Shown here: piece after piece, positions 1 through 12,804 of the stretch
Layout: each line of letters begins with the position of its first letter
Position numbering within the stretch: position 1 is the stretch's first letter
Assembly: GCA_029449245.1 (NCBI GenBank)
Contig: JANATF010000004.1
Span: 1,488,001-1,552,000 of the forward strand
Direction of reading: 5' to 3'
DNA: 64,000 nt
DNA from: Mortierella alpina
Lineage: Eukaryota > Mortierellomycota > Mortierellomycetes > Mortierellales > Mortierellaceae
The notes under the pieces: generated by a model
The model's database searches: none
Seen by the model: only the letters and a program-made list of their open reading frames with translations
What the model was told of the DNA's origin: nothing
Position numbers and translations under genes: made by a program

Positions 1-3000
1 GGTTTGTGGTGGACGGCATTACCCGCACCTTCAAGGACACCATCGCCTCTTCAGAGCCCATCGAGGTGAAGTACGGCAAGTATTGGTCCCTCTCGGAGCT
101 GTCGTACAAGATCCTCGGCGCTTCTTCTGCTGCAGGATCTCTGGCGAAGCTGAACGAGGACATGTCGATCAACATTGTCAAGGTCATGCTGGAAAAGAAC
201 TTTATCTCGACCCTCACGAATGTCTTGGCGGATGTTGATTTGAACTACCCACACGCCAAGGTCCTTGTCAACGCTGTCCTCAAACCATTGGAGCATCTCA
301 CCAAGTTGTCGCTCAAGATGAACCGGGCTACCGAACCAGGTGCGGCAAGACCAAGACGCCGATCGACACCTATGTCAGGACAGGGCAGTGGCGCTGGATC
401 TGGCGACGATGCCCCCGATCTGTATCGCAACTCGTCTTTGGGCATGTTTGATGGAGTCAACATCGAGTCTGAGGAAGACGGCGAATCTGGAGATTCTATC
501 AGCGATGAGGACATGTTTGAAGGCGAGGAGTTTGACGAGGAAACCGCGAGTGACGCCAGTGATCTCAGCGAGGATGACCTGGGTGACAGCGAGGATGACG
601 AGGATGTCGAAGCGGAGGATGTCGTTCGTAATCCTTTCCGCGACGATCATGGAGCCTCGGAGGAGGACGAGGAGGATGAGGAGGATCACGACGAGGAAGA
701 CCATCTTGTCGATGAGGATGAGGATGAAGACGAGGATGAGGACGATGACGACGACGAGATCGACGCCGAAATCCAGGAAGCCCTTGACCGTGACCAGGAA
801 GACGATGAGGACATGGTTATGGAATGGGGCGATCGCGATGGCCGTGGTCCCGTCATGCTGGGCGAGGACGAAATCGGTGAAGTCATTACGGACGACGATG
901 ATGATCTGGATGAAGACGGCCACGGAGACCACGATATGTTTGATGGCCATCATAACCATCACCACCATCACCACTCGGACGACGAGGGCACCGAAGACGA
1001 CCACGACGATGGTGAGGATGACGATGAGGATGCCTCCGAGGACGAGGATGACGAGGACATGGATGGCAATGAAGATGGTGAGGGCCATGGTGATCTCCAG
1101 GATGCTGGCGAATTCTTGCAGAGAGGCCGCAACGCTCCTTGGGACATGACCAGCACTTTTGTCATCAACGAGAACGCTCTTCGCAGCGGTCGCCCCTTGT
1201 TCGAAGCTCTGGGCCGTCGCCATCGCCCTGCCGGTCAAGAGCGCGGGCTGATCTGGGATGACATTGGAGCCGATCAGGGTCGCTTCTCTTATCTTCAGGA
1301 CGACGACCTGCCTGCACTTGGAAACACAGCAGGTCGCAATCCGTTCCTGCGCGTGTCGGACGATGTCATCACCCACCCGTTGCTTGCACAGCCTCCAGCA
1401 GCGCCTGCAAACACTGGCAGCGGCGACATTCAGCGCGCACGCGGCGGACCTCGTTCGATCGGGATTACGGACTGGCAATCGTTCGAGGAGATGCTGCAAG
1501 GAAACGCCCAGCAGGTCCTTGGAACACTTCTCAACGGCGGCGCTGTTCGTGCAGGACACGGAGGAGCCTTCCGAATTGAGGTCAACAATGACCACTCGAC
1601 TACCTTGATTCCCCTGGATCGCCCTGGTCATCACCATCACCACGCGCACCACGGTGTGGGCGGTGAGGCCATCACGGCTACCATTTCGCTCGGACGTGGA
1701 CCAGGCGATGTAGCCTCGGTACAGAAGAACGACATGTTTAGCATCGTCCACGACTTTGTCCCTCACTCGACTTCTCAGCGCTGGTCGCAGGAGTGCCGAA
1801 TGATGTATGGAGCAACTGCCCAGGACAAGGCATCTCGCCTGCAGAACCATATCATCGCTGCGCTTATCCCAGCCGCCAAGGAAGAAGCCCGCCTCAAGTT
1901 TGAGAAGGAAGCCAAGGAGATGGAGCAGCGTCGGAAGGCGGATGCGGAGCGCAAGAAGGTCGCTGAAGAGAAGCGTAAAGCGGACGAGGAAGCTGGGCGT
2001 CTCAAGAAGGAGGAGGAAGAGAAGGCCAAGATTGCAGAGGAGAAGGCCGCTGCCGAGCATGAGACAGTCCGTCAGACTGAGCAGCCGTCTGCTGACAGCG
2101 CAGCACAGGAAAGCACAGATACGGCATCATCAGGATCCATGATTGTCGAGGCTTCGACCGGTGGTGCTCCAGAGGCTGCTCGCGCACCAGCAGCGCCTAC
2201 TCGCCGGACCGTTATGATCGATGGCGAGCTGGTTGACATCACGGACAGTGACATTGATGCAGAGTTTCTGGAGGCTTTGCCGGAGGAGATGCGACGGGAG
2301 GTGTACAATGATTATCTTCAAGCCCATCGCCCACCACCCTACACTGCGTCTACCGGCTCTGGCAGCAATACCGGTGCTAGCAGCAGTGGCATCGTGACCA
2401 GCGGCGGAGGCGTGAATAACACCAGCAACACCAACAACGGTGGCAGCAGTAGCAGCAGCAGCGGCGGCAACAGCAACAACATCAATCCCGACTTTTTGAA
2501 CGCCCTTCCTCAGGAGATGCGGGACGAGTTGGATGAGCTGATCCGCGGACCACGACCAGCAGTTGTCGTTGCACCTCGTGGTGCACCCCCAGGAATTGCT
2601 GACCCGCTGGCAGCCGTGAGCCCTTTACTCACGCGACTGGCACCTCAGCTACGCCAAGTCATGCGGGATGACCCTCGCGGTATGGGACCTTTGCCGGCCT
2701 CGTTCTTGGCAGATGCTCAGACGCTTTTGAACCGTCTCCCTACAGGCTTTCCAGGCGTTCGCGCTGCGCGCGCTGCTCGCGACCGATTGGAAGTCAGCAA
2801 TACATCCGTGAGCAAGAAAGCCGCCGCACCGCGTGAGGGCATCCAGCTCGTGGACAAGTCCTCGCTCGCGGTTCTAGTCCGCCTGATGTTCCTACCCCAG
2901 CCCTTGTCAAAGAACATCCTCAACAAGTTGCTCGTGAACCTGTGTGAGAACAGCAAGACACGATCTGAGCTGTTCTCATTGCTGCTGTCCATCCTTCAGG

Positions 3001-5750
3001 ACGGTGGGTCAGATTTGGCGACGGTGGACAAGAGTTTTGCGCAGATGTCATTGCGAGGAAAGCCGTTGTTCAAGGCTCACCAGTTGCCCAAGGGTGCCAA
3101 GGGACCCATGCCTGTGCAGGCCTCGGTCGACAATGTGCCCAATCTCGTGGCGCGCCGGTGCTTCGAGTCCTTGTACTTTATTGTGTCTTACAATGATCAG
3201 GCGTCGCTCTTCTTCCTGAGCGAGCACGACAATGTCACATTGAAGCGCCCGAGCAAGAAAGGCAAGGGCAAGGAGAAGGCCATCAGCAGCAAGTATCCAA
3301 TTGTACTCCTTTTGGATCTCTTAGAGCGCCCCATCTTTGTCGAGAACTCGGTTTTGATGGAGCAGCTCATGTCTCTTTTGTCTACCATCTTCCGACCCCT
3401 GGCGACACTCATGAAGACGGAGGAGAAGAAGGACATGGACGACAAGGACGACAAGGCGGCAGGCAAGGAGAAGGAGAATACTGCCGGCGATGCTTCTGCA
3501 GCGGAGCCCATGACAGAAGCCCCAGTGACATCTGTACCGGAAACCAAAGCCTCGGAGGAAGGCTCGTCAGGCGAAGTAGCCGAGGCGTCGGCCGCTGCTC
3601 AGGATAGCAAGGAGCCCGCTACTGCGGACGCAGAGCAAGCCGCATTCAAGCCCCCCGTCATTCCAGACCACTGCCTCCAGTTGGTCGTGCGAGTTCTGAC
3701 AGCAGGCGAGTGCTCGAGCAGGACTTTCCAGTACACTTTATCCGTTATCCAGAATTTATCTCTACTGGAAGGCGCACGGGAGATCATCACTTCTGAACTT
3801 GTCAGTGCAGCTCGGGATTTGGGCGTTGGAATTCTCGAAAACCTGGAGTCGCTCTCGCATACATTGGACAATGCTATGAGTGGAGTGGATGTACAGGGCA
3901 TGGCGCTCGAAAAGTTTTCACCCGCATCTTCTAAGCAAGCCAAGTTGCTACGTGTCCTCAAGACCATCGACTACATGTACTCACGGAAACAGGCACCCCC
4001 AACGCCGGCAACTATGCAAGTCAACATTGAACTCGCACCGACTCTGGATCCCGAGGAGGCGGATGCAGTGCTGCCGCGGTCGATGCGCGATATCAACTCT
4101 GAGACGTTGAACCTAAACAAGGACGAGGAAAAGGCGACCGAGATATACGAGAGTCTTAACTTCCATGAACTGTGGTCTAAAGTCGGAAGCACGTTGGAGC
4201 TGATTCACGAGCGGAGCGACATGATCCATGTGGCGACAGTTTTGCTGCCATTGATCGAGTCGTTTATGGTTGTGTGCAAGTATGTGGGATTGAGACCATC
4301 GACACTCGAGGTTGAAGAGGAGGTTTCAAAGGCCAACTCAAATTCGACTGAGGAGCTGTTCCTGCAATTCACGGAGAAGCACAGCAAGATTCTCAACATC
4401 ATGGTCCGCAACAACCCCGCACTGATGAGCGGATCGTTCTCTCTCCTGGTTCATAATCCCAAGATGCTCGAGTTTGACAACAAGCGCAACTACTTTACTC
4501 AACAACTGCACAAGAGGAACAACGCACGGGATCATCACGGATCGTTGCAGATGAACGTTCGCCGTGAGATGGTCTTTATGGATTCTTACTCTCACTGGCA
4601 GGCAAGGTCGGGTGATGAGATCAAGTACAGCAAGTTGAACGTCAAGTTCCATGGAGAGGAAGGTGTTGACGGCGGAGGAGTCACCCGCGAGTGGTTCCAG
4701 GTTCTAGCCAGACAAATGTTCAACCCGGACTATGCGCTGTTCAAGACGTCTGCTGCCGACAAGTTGACTTACCAGCCCAACCGCGCCTCGTGGGTCAACT
4801 CGGACCATCTCTTGTTCTTCCGGTTTATTGGTCGTGTCATTGGAAAGGCCATCTACGACGGTCGACTCTTGGATGCGTACTTTACGCGTTCGTTCTACAA
4901 GCACATCTTGGGCCGACCCGTGGATTATCGTGATGTGGAGGCGGTCGACCCCGAGTACTACAAGTCGCTGGTATGGATGCTGGAGAACGACATTACGGAC
5001 ATTGTGGACGAGACGTTTTCGGTGGAGACGGACGACTTTGGAAACATGAAGACGGTGGATTTGAAGCCCAACGGACGCAACATCCCGGTGACGGAAGAGA
5101 ACAAGCACGAGTATGTCAAGTATATCACGGAGCAGAAGCTGACGTTGGCGATCAAGGACCAGATCCATTCGTTCCTGAAGGGGTTCCACGAGATCATCCC
5201 CGCCCATCTGATTAGTATCTTTAACGAGCAGGAGCTCGAGTTGTTGATCTCGGGACTGCCGGATATTGACATTGACGAGTGGAAGAACAATGCCGAGTAC
5301 CAAAACTACACGCAGGCATCGCCTCAGATCCAGAACTTTTGGAGAGCTGTGCGGTCGTTTGATCAGACGGAGCGAGCCAAGTTGCTGCAGTTTGTCACGG
5401 GCACGTCCAAGGTACCTCTCGGCGGGTTCTCGCAGCTGCAAGGAATCTCTGGTATTCAAAAGTTCCAGATTCATAAGGACTTTTCCTCGACCAAGAGGCT
5501 TCCGTCAGCACACACTTGGTAAGTGGTGAGAGAAACAAGACCAGGGTTCAATAGCGGATAGTTGTGTCGTGGCGTAAGAGTAGAGCATGGCTATGTATCT
5601 GTTGACATTTATTCTAACCTCAATCTCATTTAATACTTGCCATATAGCTTCAACCAATTGGATCTGCCGGAGTACGAGACGTACGAGGATCTACGCCAGC
5701 AGCTGTTAACAGCCATCTCGGAGTGCAGCACAGGATTCGCCTTTGCTTAA
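1..5750 (+). CDS. HECT-type E3 ubiquitin ligase, TOM1/HUWE1-like (5' partial)
   Basis: The reading frame is open from the window edge (first full codon at base 3), so the true start lies outside; the GTG at base 6 is internal. Exons are ..5518 and 5648-5750, with an intron at 5519-5647 (GTAAGT..TAG). About 1872 residues are visible. In order they show a very acidic Asp/Glu tract (about nt 460-1090) containing a poly-His run, a second His-rich patch near 1628, a charged coiled coil (1890-2050), two ubiquitin-binding UBM-like motifs of the form LPxEMRxE (near 2275 and 2505), and a C-terminal HECT domain from about 4560. The N-lobe has [12 protein letters not shown] and [15 protein letters not shown]. 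The C-lobe ends [13 protein letters not shown], whose catalytic Cys codon is split by the intron (TG|C). Family knowledge: it would transfer ubiquitin through that Cys to nuclear or cytosolic substrates. The upstream armadillo-like DUF908/913 region expected of the family is not in the window. Confidence 0.93.
460..1090 (+). repeat. acidic Asp/Glu low-complexity coding tract with poly-His
   Basis: GAG/GAC/GAT codon runs encode a long acidic stretch within the HECT ligase, interrupted at about 945-975 by a run of His codons (CAT/CAC). Acidic tracts in this region are typical of TOM1/HUWE1 proteins and are thought to bind basic partners such as histones. The His run is unusual. Confidence 0.85.
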
Positions 5751-6380
5751 TTGTGTCAGAGATGGAGTCGGAGGAAACGAGGAGGAGCAACAGACGGATG
5801 GAAGTATGAGCTGAGAAGGAGGAGGAGGAAGAAAGAGGAGGAAGATTATCGGGTCGCATCGAGGAGACAGGGGGGTCAAATTGCAGATGACCTCCAAGGT
5901 CCCGAGACGCTGGCAGCGACGAGTGAGCGAGAGGCTCTAGAGGAGCTTTGGATCGAAGGCGGTTCTTTATTTGCAGACAAGGCTGACCGAGATTCAGCAA
6001 CGTTGCTTTTTACAAATGTTCTATGTAGACAATCGAGATCATCTTTGTTATTTTTTTATTATTATCGTTTTTCCTAGTTGCTTTTTTCTACAAGAAGGTC
6101 AATAGAACTCACAGTTGTACCACTACCATCGGCAATCGTTGTCGCTGTGGCCTTGGAGATCTGCTGTTTCAGGAGGCGATGGTGCACAGACCATGCGATG
6201 GTGTGAAACACAAGGAATGGAATAGAAAAACGCGTTCATGTGTCGGAACACCTGGACGCGTTTTCTTGAGATCGAGTCGTATTGACTCTGAGAGCATTCT
6301 GGGTATAGATTGTGCCCCAGCGCTTACTTAAGATCAGTTTATGCAGCAACGTCACCGCATGAAGGTCCTCCCATCGTCCC
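5751..6380. other. intergenic: HECT 3' UTR and upstream spacer
   Basis: No gene recognised. The first part is a purine-rich 3' flank of the HECT gene (AGGAGGAGG-type runs at 5775-5850), followed by T-rich sequence near 6045-6090 that could serve 3' end formation. The rest is spacer before the first NLR promoter. Confidence 0.5.
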
Positions 6381-6666
6381 GCGGTCTTGTGTTACACGAA
6401 GGCGAGGGGCATTTTCTCCAGGAACGCAGTCAGTGCAGAGTGTATCTGAAGGTTCGCTCTTTTCTTGCGACTCTTTCTTCTCTCTCGCCCTCTCCATTCT
6501 CAATTTCCTCACTTTCAATTCTGAGTGATCGACAAGCAGTCTGCTGAAGACACAAGTAGCGCTGTTCATCCACCATGTAAGCACCATCGCCCTCAGTATG
6601 CATGAAGACAAGCTGTCTGCGAGACTAGCTTCTTCGGACGACTGACATTTGAGCTCTAATGTCCAG
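6381..6666 (+). promoter_or_regulatory. promoter/leader of NLR copy 1, with 5' UTR intron
   Basis: This segment is alignable by eye with the upstream regions of the other NLR copies. It holds a shared box GGCGAGGGGCATT at 6401 with CAGTCAGTGCA shortly after, then a pyrimidine-rich stretch (6450-6520). A conserved leader donor GTAAGC at 6576 pairs with an acceptor CAG ending at 6666. The leader exon has no ATG in frame with the gene, so the first conserved ATG, at 6690, is taken as the start. Promoter function is inferred from conservation only. Confidence 0.55.
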
Positions 6667-6689
6667 ATTCAACCCAAGCAATCGGCGAG

Positions 6690-9600
6690 ATGCTTGATAT
6701 ACATTCGTGGTCGCGTCACGGCCTCCCGCTGCGAGAGATTATCGAGGTTGCGGGCCTCTTTCTGAAGTTTGCGCAGAGTACCAGCAACAACAATGCATTG
6801 CAACTGTTGTGTGGCAATGTCAGCACGATACTCTATGCAATGAAACGCGGAGCGAGAAAGAACCTGAATCCATCTTCGTCTGCAGAGGATCGCGAGCTGT
6901 GTGAGAATGTCGCTTCCATTTATACCGAGCACGGGAACCTGTGGAAGCGCTTGGAAAATGTCGAGAAGGCCAAGAGCAGCTTTGAAAAGGCGGAGAAGTG
7001 GAGGTAATAGACGAGATGCGATGATACAATCTCCGCTTGTGGTTTTTCTCCTTGAGTTGCTTTTGTTGTACGACACTCATCACCCCTCTGCACTTTTTCC
7101 ACCACGAATTCTTTTGCAGCACGTCTACCCTCACTCCAGGCCAGTCAAATCCAAGCAACAACAAGAAGGTGGAACGTAGCATCGCTCACATCCCGACAGG
7201 GATATTTACTCAGGACGTGATCCTGCGACCATCAAAGCCCAAGCCGCCTGTATCGGATGCACGTATTGGCAGCACTCCTCAGCTGGTCTACTGCCTCGCT
7301 TTGCTGTCCAACATCCCATCGGATCCTCACGCTGTCGCAGACATGGACGAGACCCTTGATGAGAAGGACCGCAACTGGCTACAGGGCATGGCAAAGGATA
7401 CAGACGAGCAAAACCGCCTGCGTTCACTTCCTGGAATGCTGATTGCAGAGTTCATTAACGATGACCTGAAAGAGTCAGCAGTCGTAGCCGAAGTGGTGAG
7501 CCTCGCTCCCGTGCTTACTCAGAACCACTACCGGACGCTGCTGAACAACTTCATTGACAGCATCAAGCAGGCTACGTTGCTCAAGTTTGGACTGCTGGAC
7601 GGGCTAGCGCAGTTGATCAAGGATGCTCAAGGCGGATATCTGCAACCCGCCGATCTTGTCAGCATCTTGGACGTCCTCAGCACTCGCCTACAAAGCACCC
7701 ATCAACAGTCGAGCACAGACCTGTATGCGTTGGTGAAGGCAGTGTCGAATGTCTTGGATGCAATGGCGGACTGCGACGTAAAGGGACTGAGCCGCACAAA
7801 GATGCATGAGCCGCTGACTCAGTACTTGGATGGCCTGAAAGACAACTCGGACCTGTATCTTGTCTACCACGCCGCATATGCCTATCAGGCGCTGCAGTAC
7901 ATCCCTGACGACGAGTCATCTCTGCAATCAATCTTGCGGCGCGCGCGCGTCGTAGTCTCGGGGATCTCAGGGGTGGTGAGTGCAGTCAAGGGTCTGGATT
8001 TGAACAAACTTCTCGACGGGCTGGGAGAGATACAGGATGGTCTCGCAGGAGCCTACCAGATTGTAAAAATTGGGGTCAAGGGTGTTTCCAAGGCGGTAGA
8101 GCTGGTCGAGAACGGAGCGAGCCTTTTGGACAGCCTGAAGGAGGGATTCGTTTTTGGCCAGAAGTGCGCTTGGTACCCAGCTCTGCGTGGCTCTGATACC
8201 TTTATCCAGAACGGCCAGCTGTCCCATTTCAAACGGCTTGTTTGCGAGGCACCGTGTCGTCGTGATGTTGCGTTCCAACTGGGAGTATGCCAGCGGTTGG
8301 GAGAGGTTGTAGCCAATCCACAATGGGACGACAGTACAAGGCAGCAGGCGGTCGATTTCCTATGTGAGCTGTACAAGGATGATGCAGAGTGGGGGAAGCA
8401 AACCAGCTGCAAGAAATGGATTCTCACGGTGTTGGTGCGGCTAACCAAGGTGCCGACCGGAGCGATCAGTGAGTATGCATTGACACAGCTGAGAGATCTC
8501 GAGAAGAGCGACGATGGTGAAAGACTGAAGTTGTATCGTGTGCATCTGAAGGAGGCACCAAGTGCCTTTCCACTTGTGGCATCTGTACAAACACCGCTGA
8601 AATCACCACTGCTTACCCGTGCGCAAGGCATTCCTGATGTTGAGGAAGACCTCAGCAAATTAAGGAAACGTCAGCTCCAAGACCGTACAACTATGTACAT
8701 CCCTCCTCGCGCTAAGGCAACCCGACAAGCATCAGACAGCGCCTCATTTGATCTGATGGAGAACATGGAAGGTTTCCTCAAGAGTCAGAGCGGTCCGCAG
8801 GTGTTCCTCCTCCTGGGTGATTCTGGCGCTGGAAAATCGACATTCAATCGCGAACTCGAATGTGTTCTATGGACGAGCTACAGTAGCAACGAGGACGACA
8901 TACCTCTCTTCATCCACCTGCCATCCATCGACAATCCGGAAAAAGACCTGGTTGCCAAGCATCTACGCCGCTGCGACTTTCTCGAACCCCAGATTCGGGA
9001 AATTAAAAGCAATCGTCGCTTTACGCTGATATGCGATGGATATGACGAGTGCCAGCAGATCTACAACCTCTACACAAGCAACAAGCTGAACGAGGAAGGA
9101 CAGTGGCAGGCCAAGATGATCATCAGTTGCCGGAGTGAGCACCTTGGGCATGATGATTACAAGGACCGCTTTCAACCGTCGATGGACACTGTCACGTTTT
9201 CTGGCACCGGCAGTGACCAGCTTCAGGAGGCCGTTATCGTCCCGTTCTCCACAGACCAGATCCACGCCTACATCCACCGACATGTCGCCGACGTCAAGCC
9301 TCCGTGGCGTGCCAAATCGTATATTACCGCACTGGAGAATATCCCTAACTTGATGGATCTGATCAAGAATCCGTTTCTATTGAAGCTCTCCTTAGATGTA
9401 CTCCCAGGGTTTGTGGATGTAGACAAGATCCAAGAACTATCGAATGCCAACATCACACGAGTTGGGCTTTACGATCGGTTTGTCGAACATTGGCTGCAGC
9501 GCGGCAAAATGCGAGTCGGCAGCCAAGATTTGGGCCGCCGGGGGAGGACCGCTTTCGATAGTCTTGTGGACGAGGGCTTTACAGCGAACGGGATCGACTT

Positions 9601-12400
9601 TTTGAAGCGATTGGCAGCAGCAATCTACAAGGAGCAGGCTGGTCATCCCATTGTCGAGTACTCGCGCTTCAAGGATGCCAGCTCATGGAAGGCAGAATTC
9701 TTTTGTCGCGAAGAAGAGAGCCGACTTCTGCGTGAAGCTTGTCCACTTGTCCGCAGTAGCAACCAATATCGCTTTGTACACAAATCACTCTTGGAGTACT
9801 GCTTCACACGTGCAGTGTTCGACCCGCAAGCCAGCTCACCCACCCCTTCAGCGCCAAGTGCGACTCGCCGAGGCAGTGTGAGTTCCATGTTCAGCTTTGA
9901 CGGACAGGCGGCACCAGAGGAGTGTGAACTTATCACTCAGCAAGCAGTGCTCAATAGCCCGTTGGGATGGAAGAGTTTCGTGGATGAGCCATCGATTTTG
10001 CAGTTTCTGGCGGAGCGCGTGCAGCAAGAGCCTTCCTTCAAGCAACAGCTTCTGAGGATGATCGAGTACTCCAAGATCAACAAAGATGGGCGCATTGCGG
10101 CGGCCAATGCGATCACGATTCTGGTCAGAGCAGGGATACAGTTTATTGGAGCAGACCTGAGAGGGATTCGGATTCCAGGCGCAGACTTGAGCTACGGGAT
10201 GTTTGAAGGGGCGCAGCTGCAGGGATCAGATATGAGAAAGGCCAACCTGCACAACGTCTGGCTACGGCAAGCTGACCTGAGCGATTCGAAGATGACCGGC
10301 GTCCGCTTCGGTGAATGGCCATATGTACAGGAGGACAACAGTGTGAGGTGTTTGGCATACTCGCCAGATGGAAAATCACTAGCAGTTAGCTTTGAATACC
10401 ACGGGGATGTCGTCGTCTACGACACCGTGACTTGGGCCAAAACTCACACTCTGTGCGGCCATACGGCCAGTGTTTATGCCTTAGCGTATTCGCCTGACGG
10501 CCAGCGGATTGCTTCGGGCGGCCATGACGACACGTTGCGAGTTTGGGACTCTCAAACCGTAGAATGTGTCCTTACCATCGATGGCCATACCAATACGGTT
10601 TCCTCGGTGGTGTTTTCGCCAAGTTGCCATCAAATCGCTTCTGGCTGCTGGGACTGGTCAGTGCGACTCTGGAACGCGCAGACCGGTGCACTTGAGCTCA
10701 CCCTCGACGGCCATACCGAATCGGTCTACAGCTTGGCGTATTCTCCCTGTGGTCTTCAAATCGCCTCAGGTGGTCAGGACAACACGGTGCGGCTCTGGGA
10801 CTCACAAACCGGGGCAGATGGCTTAATTTTGACTGGACACACTGGCGCCATTCAGAGTGTTGCGTATTCCCCAAGTGGCGACCACATCATCTCAGGGAGT
10901 ATTGACAAGACGGTACGGGTCTGGGACACTCAAGCCGGCTCACTTGGACTTACCATGACTGGTCATACGCTCGCTGTTCACTGCGTGGCATACTCGCCCA
11001 GCGGTCATCAAATCGCATCAAGTAGTTACGACATGACTGTACGGCTTTGGGATGCGCAGACAGGTGCACCTGGTCCTATCTTGACTGGTCACTTTAACCC
11101 GGTGAAATCCGTGACATATTCACCAACCGGTCATCAGATTGCTACAGGAGGTGATGACCAAACGATACGACTTTGGGACGCGCAAACTGGTGCATCTAGT
11201 TCAAGCAAACGCGGACACTCTATCCGAGTGACGTGTGTTGCGTGGTCACCTAGCGGAACTCAGATCGCCACAGGGGCCTGGGACAACACTATACGGCTCT
11301 GGGACGCGCAAACCGGAACATCAGGACCCATACTATGTGGACATACCTTGCCTGTTTGCGGCGTCGTGTATTCGCCAAGTGGACACCAAATTGCCTCAGT
11401 TGGACAGGATGAAACGTTGCGGCTTTGGGACGCGCGATCTGGAGCATCGAGCCATGTTTTGACTGGACATGCTAGTATTATCTGGAGCGAGGCATATTCT
11501 CCTAACGGTCATCAACTTGCAACAGGCGGCGGCGACATGGCTGTGCGACTCTGGGACGCGCACACCGGTGAAACGGGACCCAACTTGACTGGACATACCG
11601 GTGTTGTTAATAGCGTGGTTTATTCTCCAAGCGGTCATCAGATTGCCTCAGGCGGTCGTGACAATACCGTGCGGCTATGGGACGTGCAAACAGGTGCATC
11701 GATGTCAGTCCTGAGTGGTCACTCAGGCAGTGTTTGGACTGTAACGTATTCGCCAAGCGGCCACCAGATAGCATCAGGAAGTGTGGACATGACCGTGCGG
11801 ATATGGGACGTCGAAAGCGGTGAATGCAGCTCAGTCTTGAGTGGTCATACAGCAGAGGTTGCAATAGTAGCGTACTCGTCTGATGGTTACAGGATCGCCT
11901 CTTGCAGCGGAGATGGCACGGTGCGGTTGTGGGATGTTATGTCAGGAGATTGCTTGGTGACCTTGAACGATGTCGACAAGCCCGTCACTTGGCTTGCTTG
12001 GCGAGAGAGTGATGCCGGTAGTTACCTTGCGACCTGCAACTCTGGAAATACAGTTCGCATGTGGCAAGTGATAGAGGAGGAAGGCAAACCCTGTTTCAGT
12101 CTGCAGTGGAGCTCACCACATAATTCATTGAGCGTCAAGGATGCCAACCTTCAAAACGCGCATGGTTTGAGCAGGATGCAGATCCAGCTTCTGAAGCAGA
12201 GAGGCAATGTGGGCGAGCCGATCCTTCCTATGAGCCTTCGCACATTGGGCAAAAGGTTGATTAGCATGGCTGGAACTGTGAACCAGCTGAACAAGATGCA
12301 GAAGGAGGAGCTTCTGGATGATCTTTCTAAGGACTCATTTGTTGCAGAAGCCAAGCCAGAGGTTCCTTTGAAGGGTGATGAGATGGCCATAGAAGAGTAG
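6690..12400 (+). CDS. NLR-like STAND protein, copy 1 (helical N-term / NACHT / pentapeptide / 14 WD40)
   Basis: Exons are 6690-7003 and 7120-12400 with a phase-2 intron, giving about 1864 aa. Exon 1 encodes a 104-residue helical module. Residues ~105-640 are mostly helical and include a Gly/Val-rich amphipathic stretch at ~385-448. The NACHT NTPase has Walker A GDSGAGKST (~671), Walker B LICDGYDECQ (~740) and a sensor-like ISCRSEH (~772). Pentapeptide-like A(D/N)L repeats lie at ~1110-1165 and 14 WD40 repeats at ~1179-1771, room for two seven-bladed propellers. A conserved tail of ~90 residues follows. Family knowledge: STAND proteins act as NTP-switched sensors; in fungi, NACHT-WD proteins mediate non-self recognition. 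The N-terminal effector belongs to no family I recognise. Copy 1 combines the type-A 5' half with the type-X 3' half (see findings). Start chosen as the ATG conserved in all copies. Confidence 0.88.
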
Positions 12401-12804
12401 GACATTTAAGCTAGCATATTTCACTCTTTAAACAATGACTATCATATTCAAACCCTCGTCTTCAAGTGCCTATTGACTCTTGCTCGCTTTACCAATGTAC
12501 TCGTTCCTTATGGGGAAGATCGCGTACAGCGCACAATGTTCTATTGTTCCTTGTATGTGTAAATATGGCAATGGTGCAGAGTGCTTTTACTCAATAACGT
12601 ACCAATACGATCTATCTCCACTGATTCACCCATAGTCAAGCATGCGTGGAAGGGCGTTGTGTGCTTGTGTTTTCCTTTTTTTCTTGTGTTTCACAGAAAG
12701 AATGGCACTGACGACAGGCGACAGGCGAAGGAGCTGTTTAAGATAGTATGGCTATTTGCGTTTTATTCTGAATGCAACGATTGACGATGGGCAAGCATCT
12801 TTAA
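12401..12804. other. convergent intergenic spacer (NLR 1 / permease)
   Basis: This is the 3' flank between two convergent genes. The first ~100 bp resemble the 3' flank of NLR copy 5 (shared AACAATGACTATC and neighbouring bases). Nothing else recognised. Confidence 0.5.

Noticed and set aside
6-8. Start codon of the first ORF
   Set aside because: It is a GTG and the frame is open to the window edge; the protein is truncated by the window, not started here.
375-2060. Long minus-strand ORF opposite the HECT gene
   Set aside because: It mirrors the acidic Asp/Glu codon runs (giving Val/Ile/Leu runs) and has no protein-family features.
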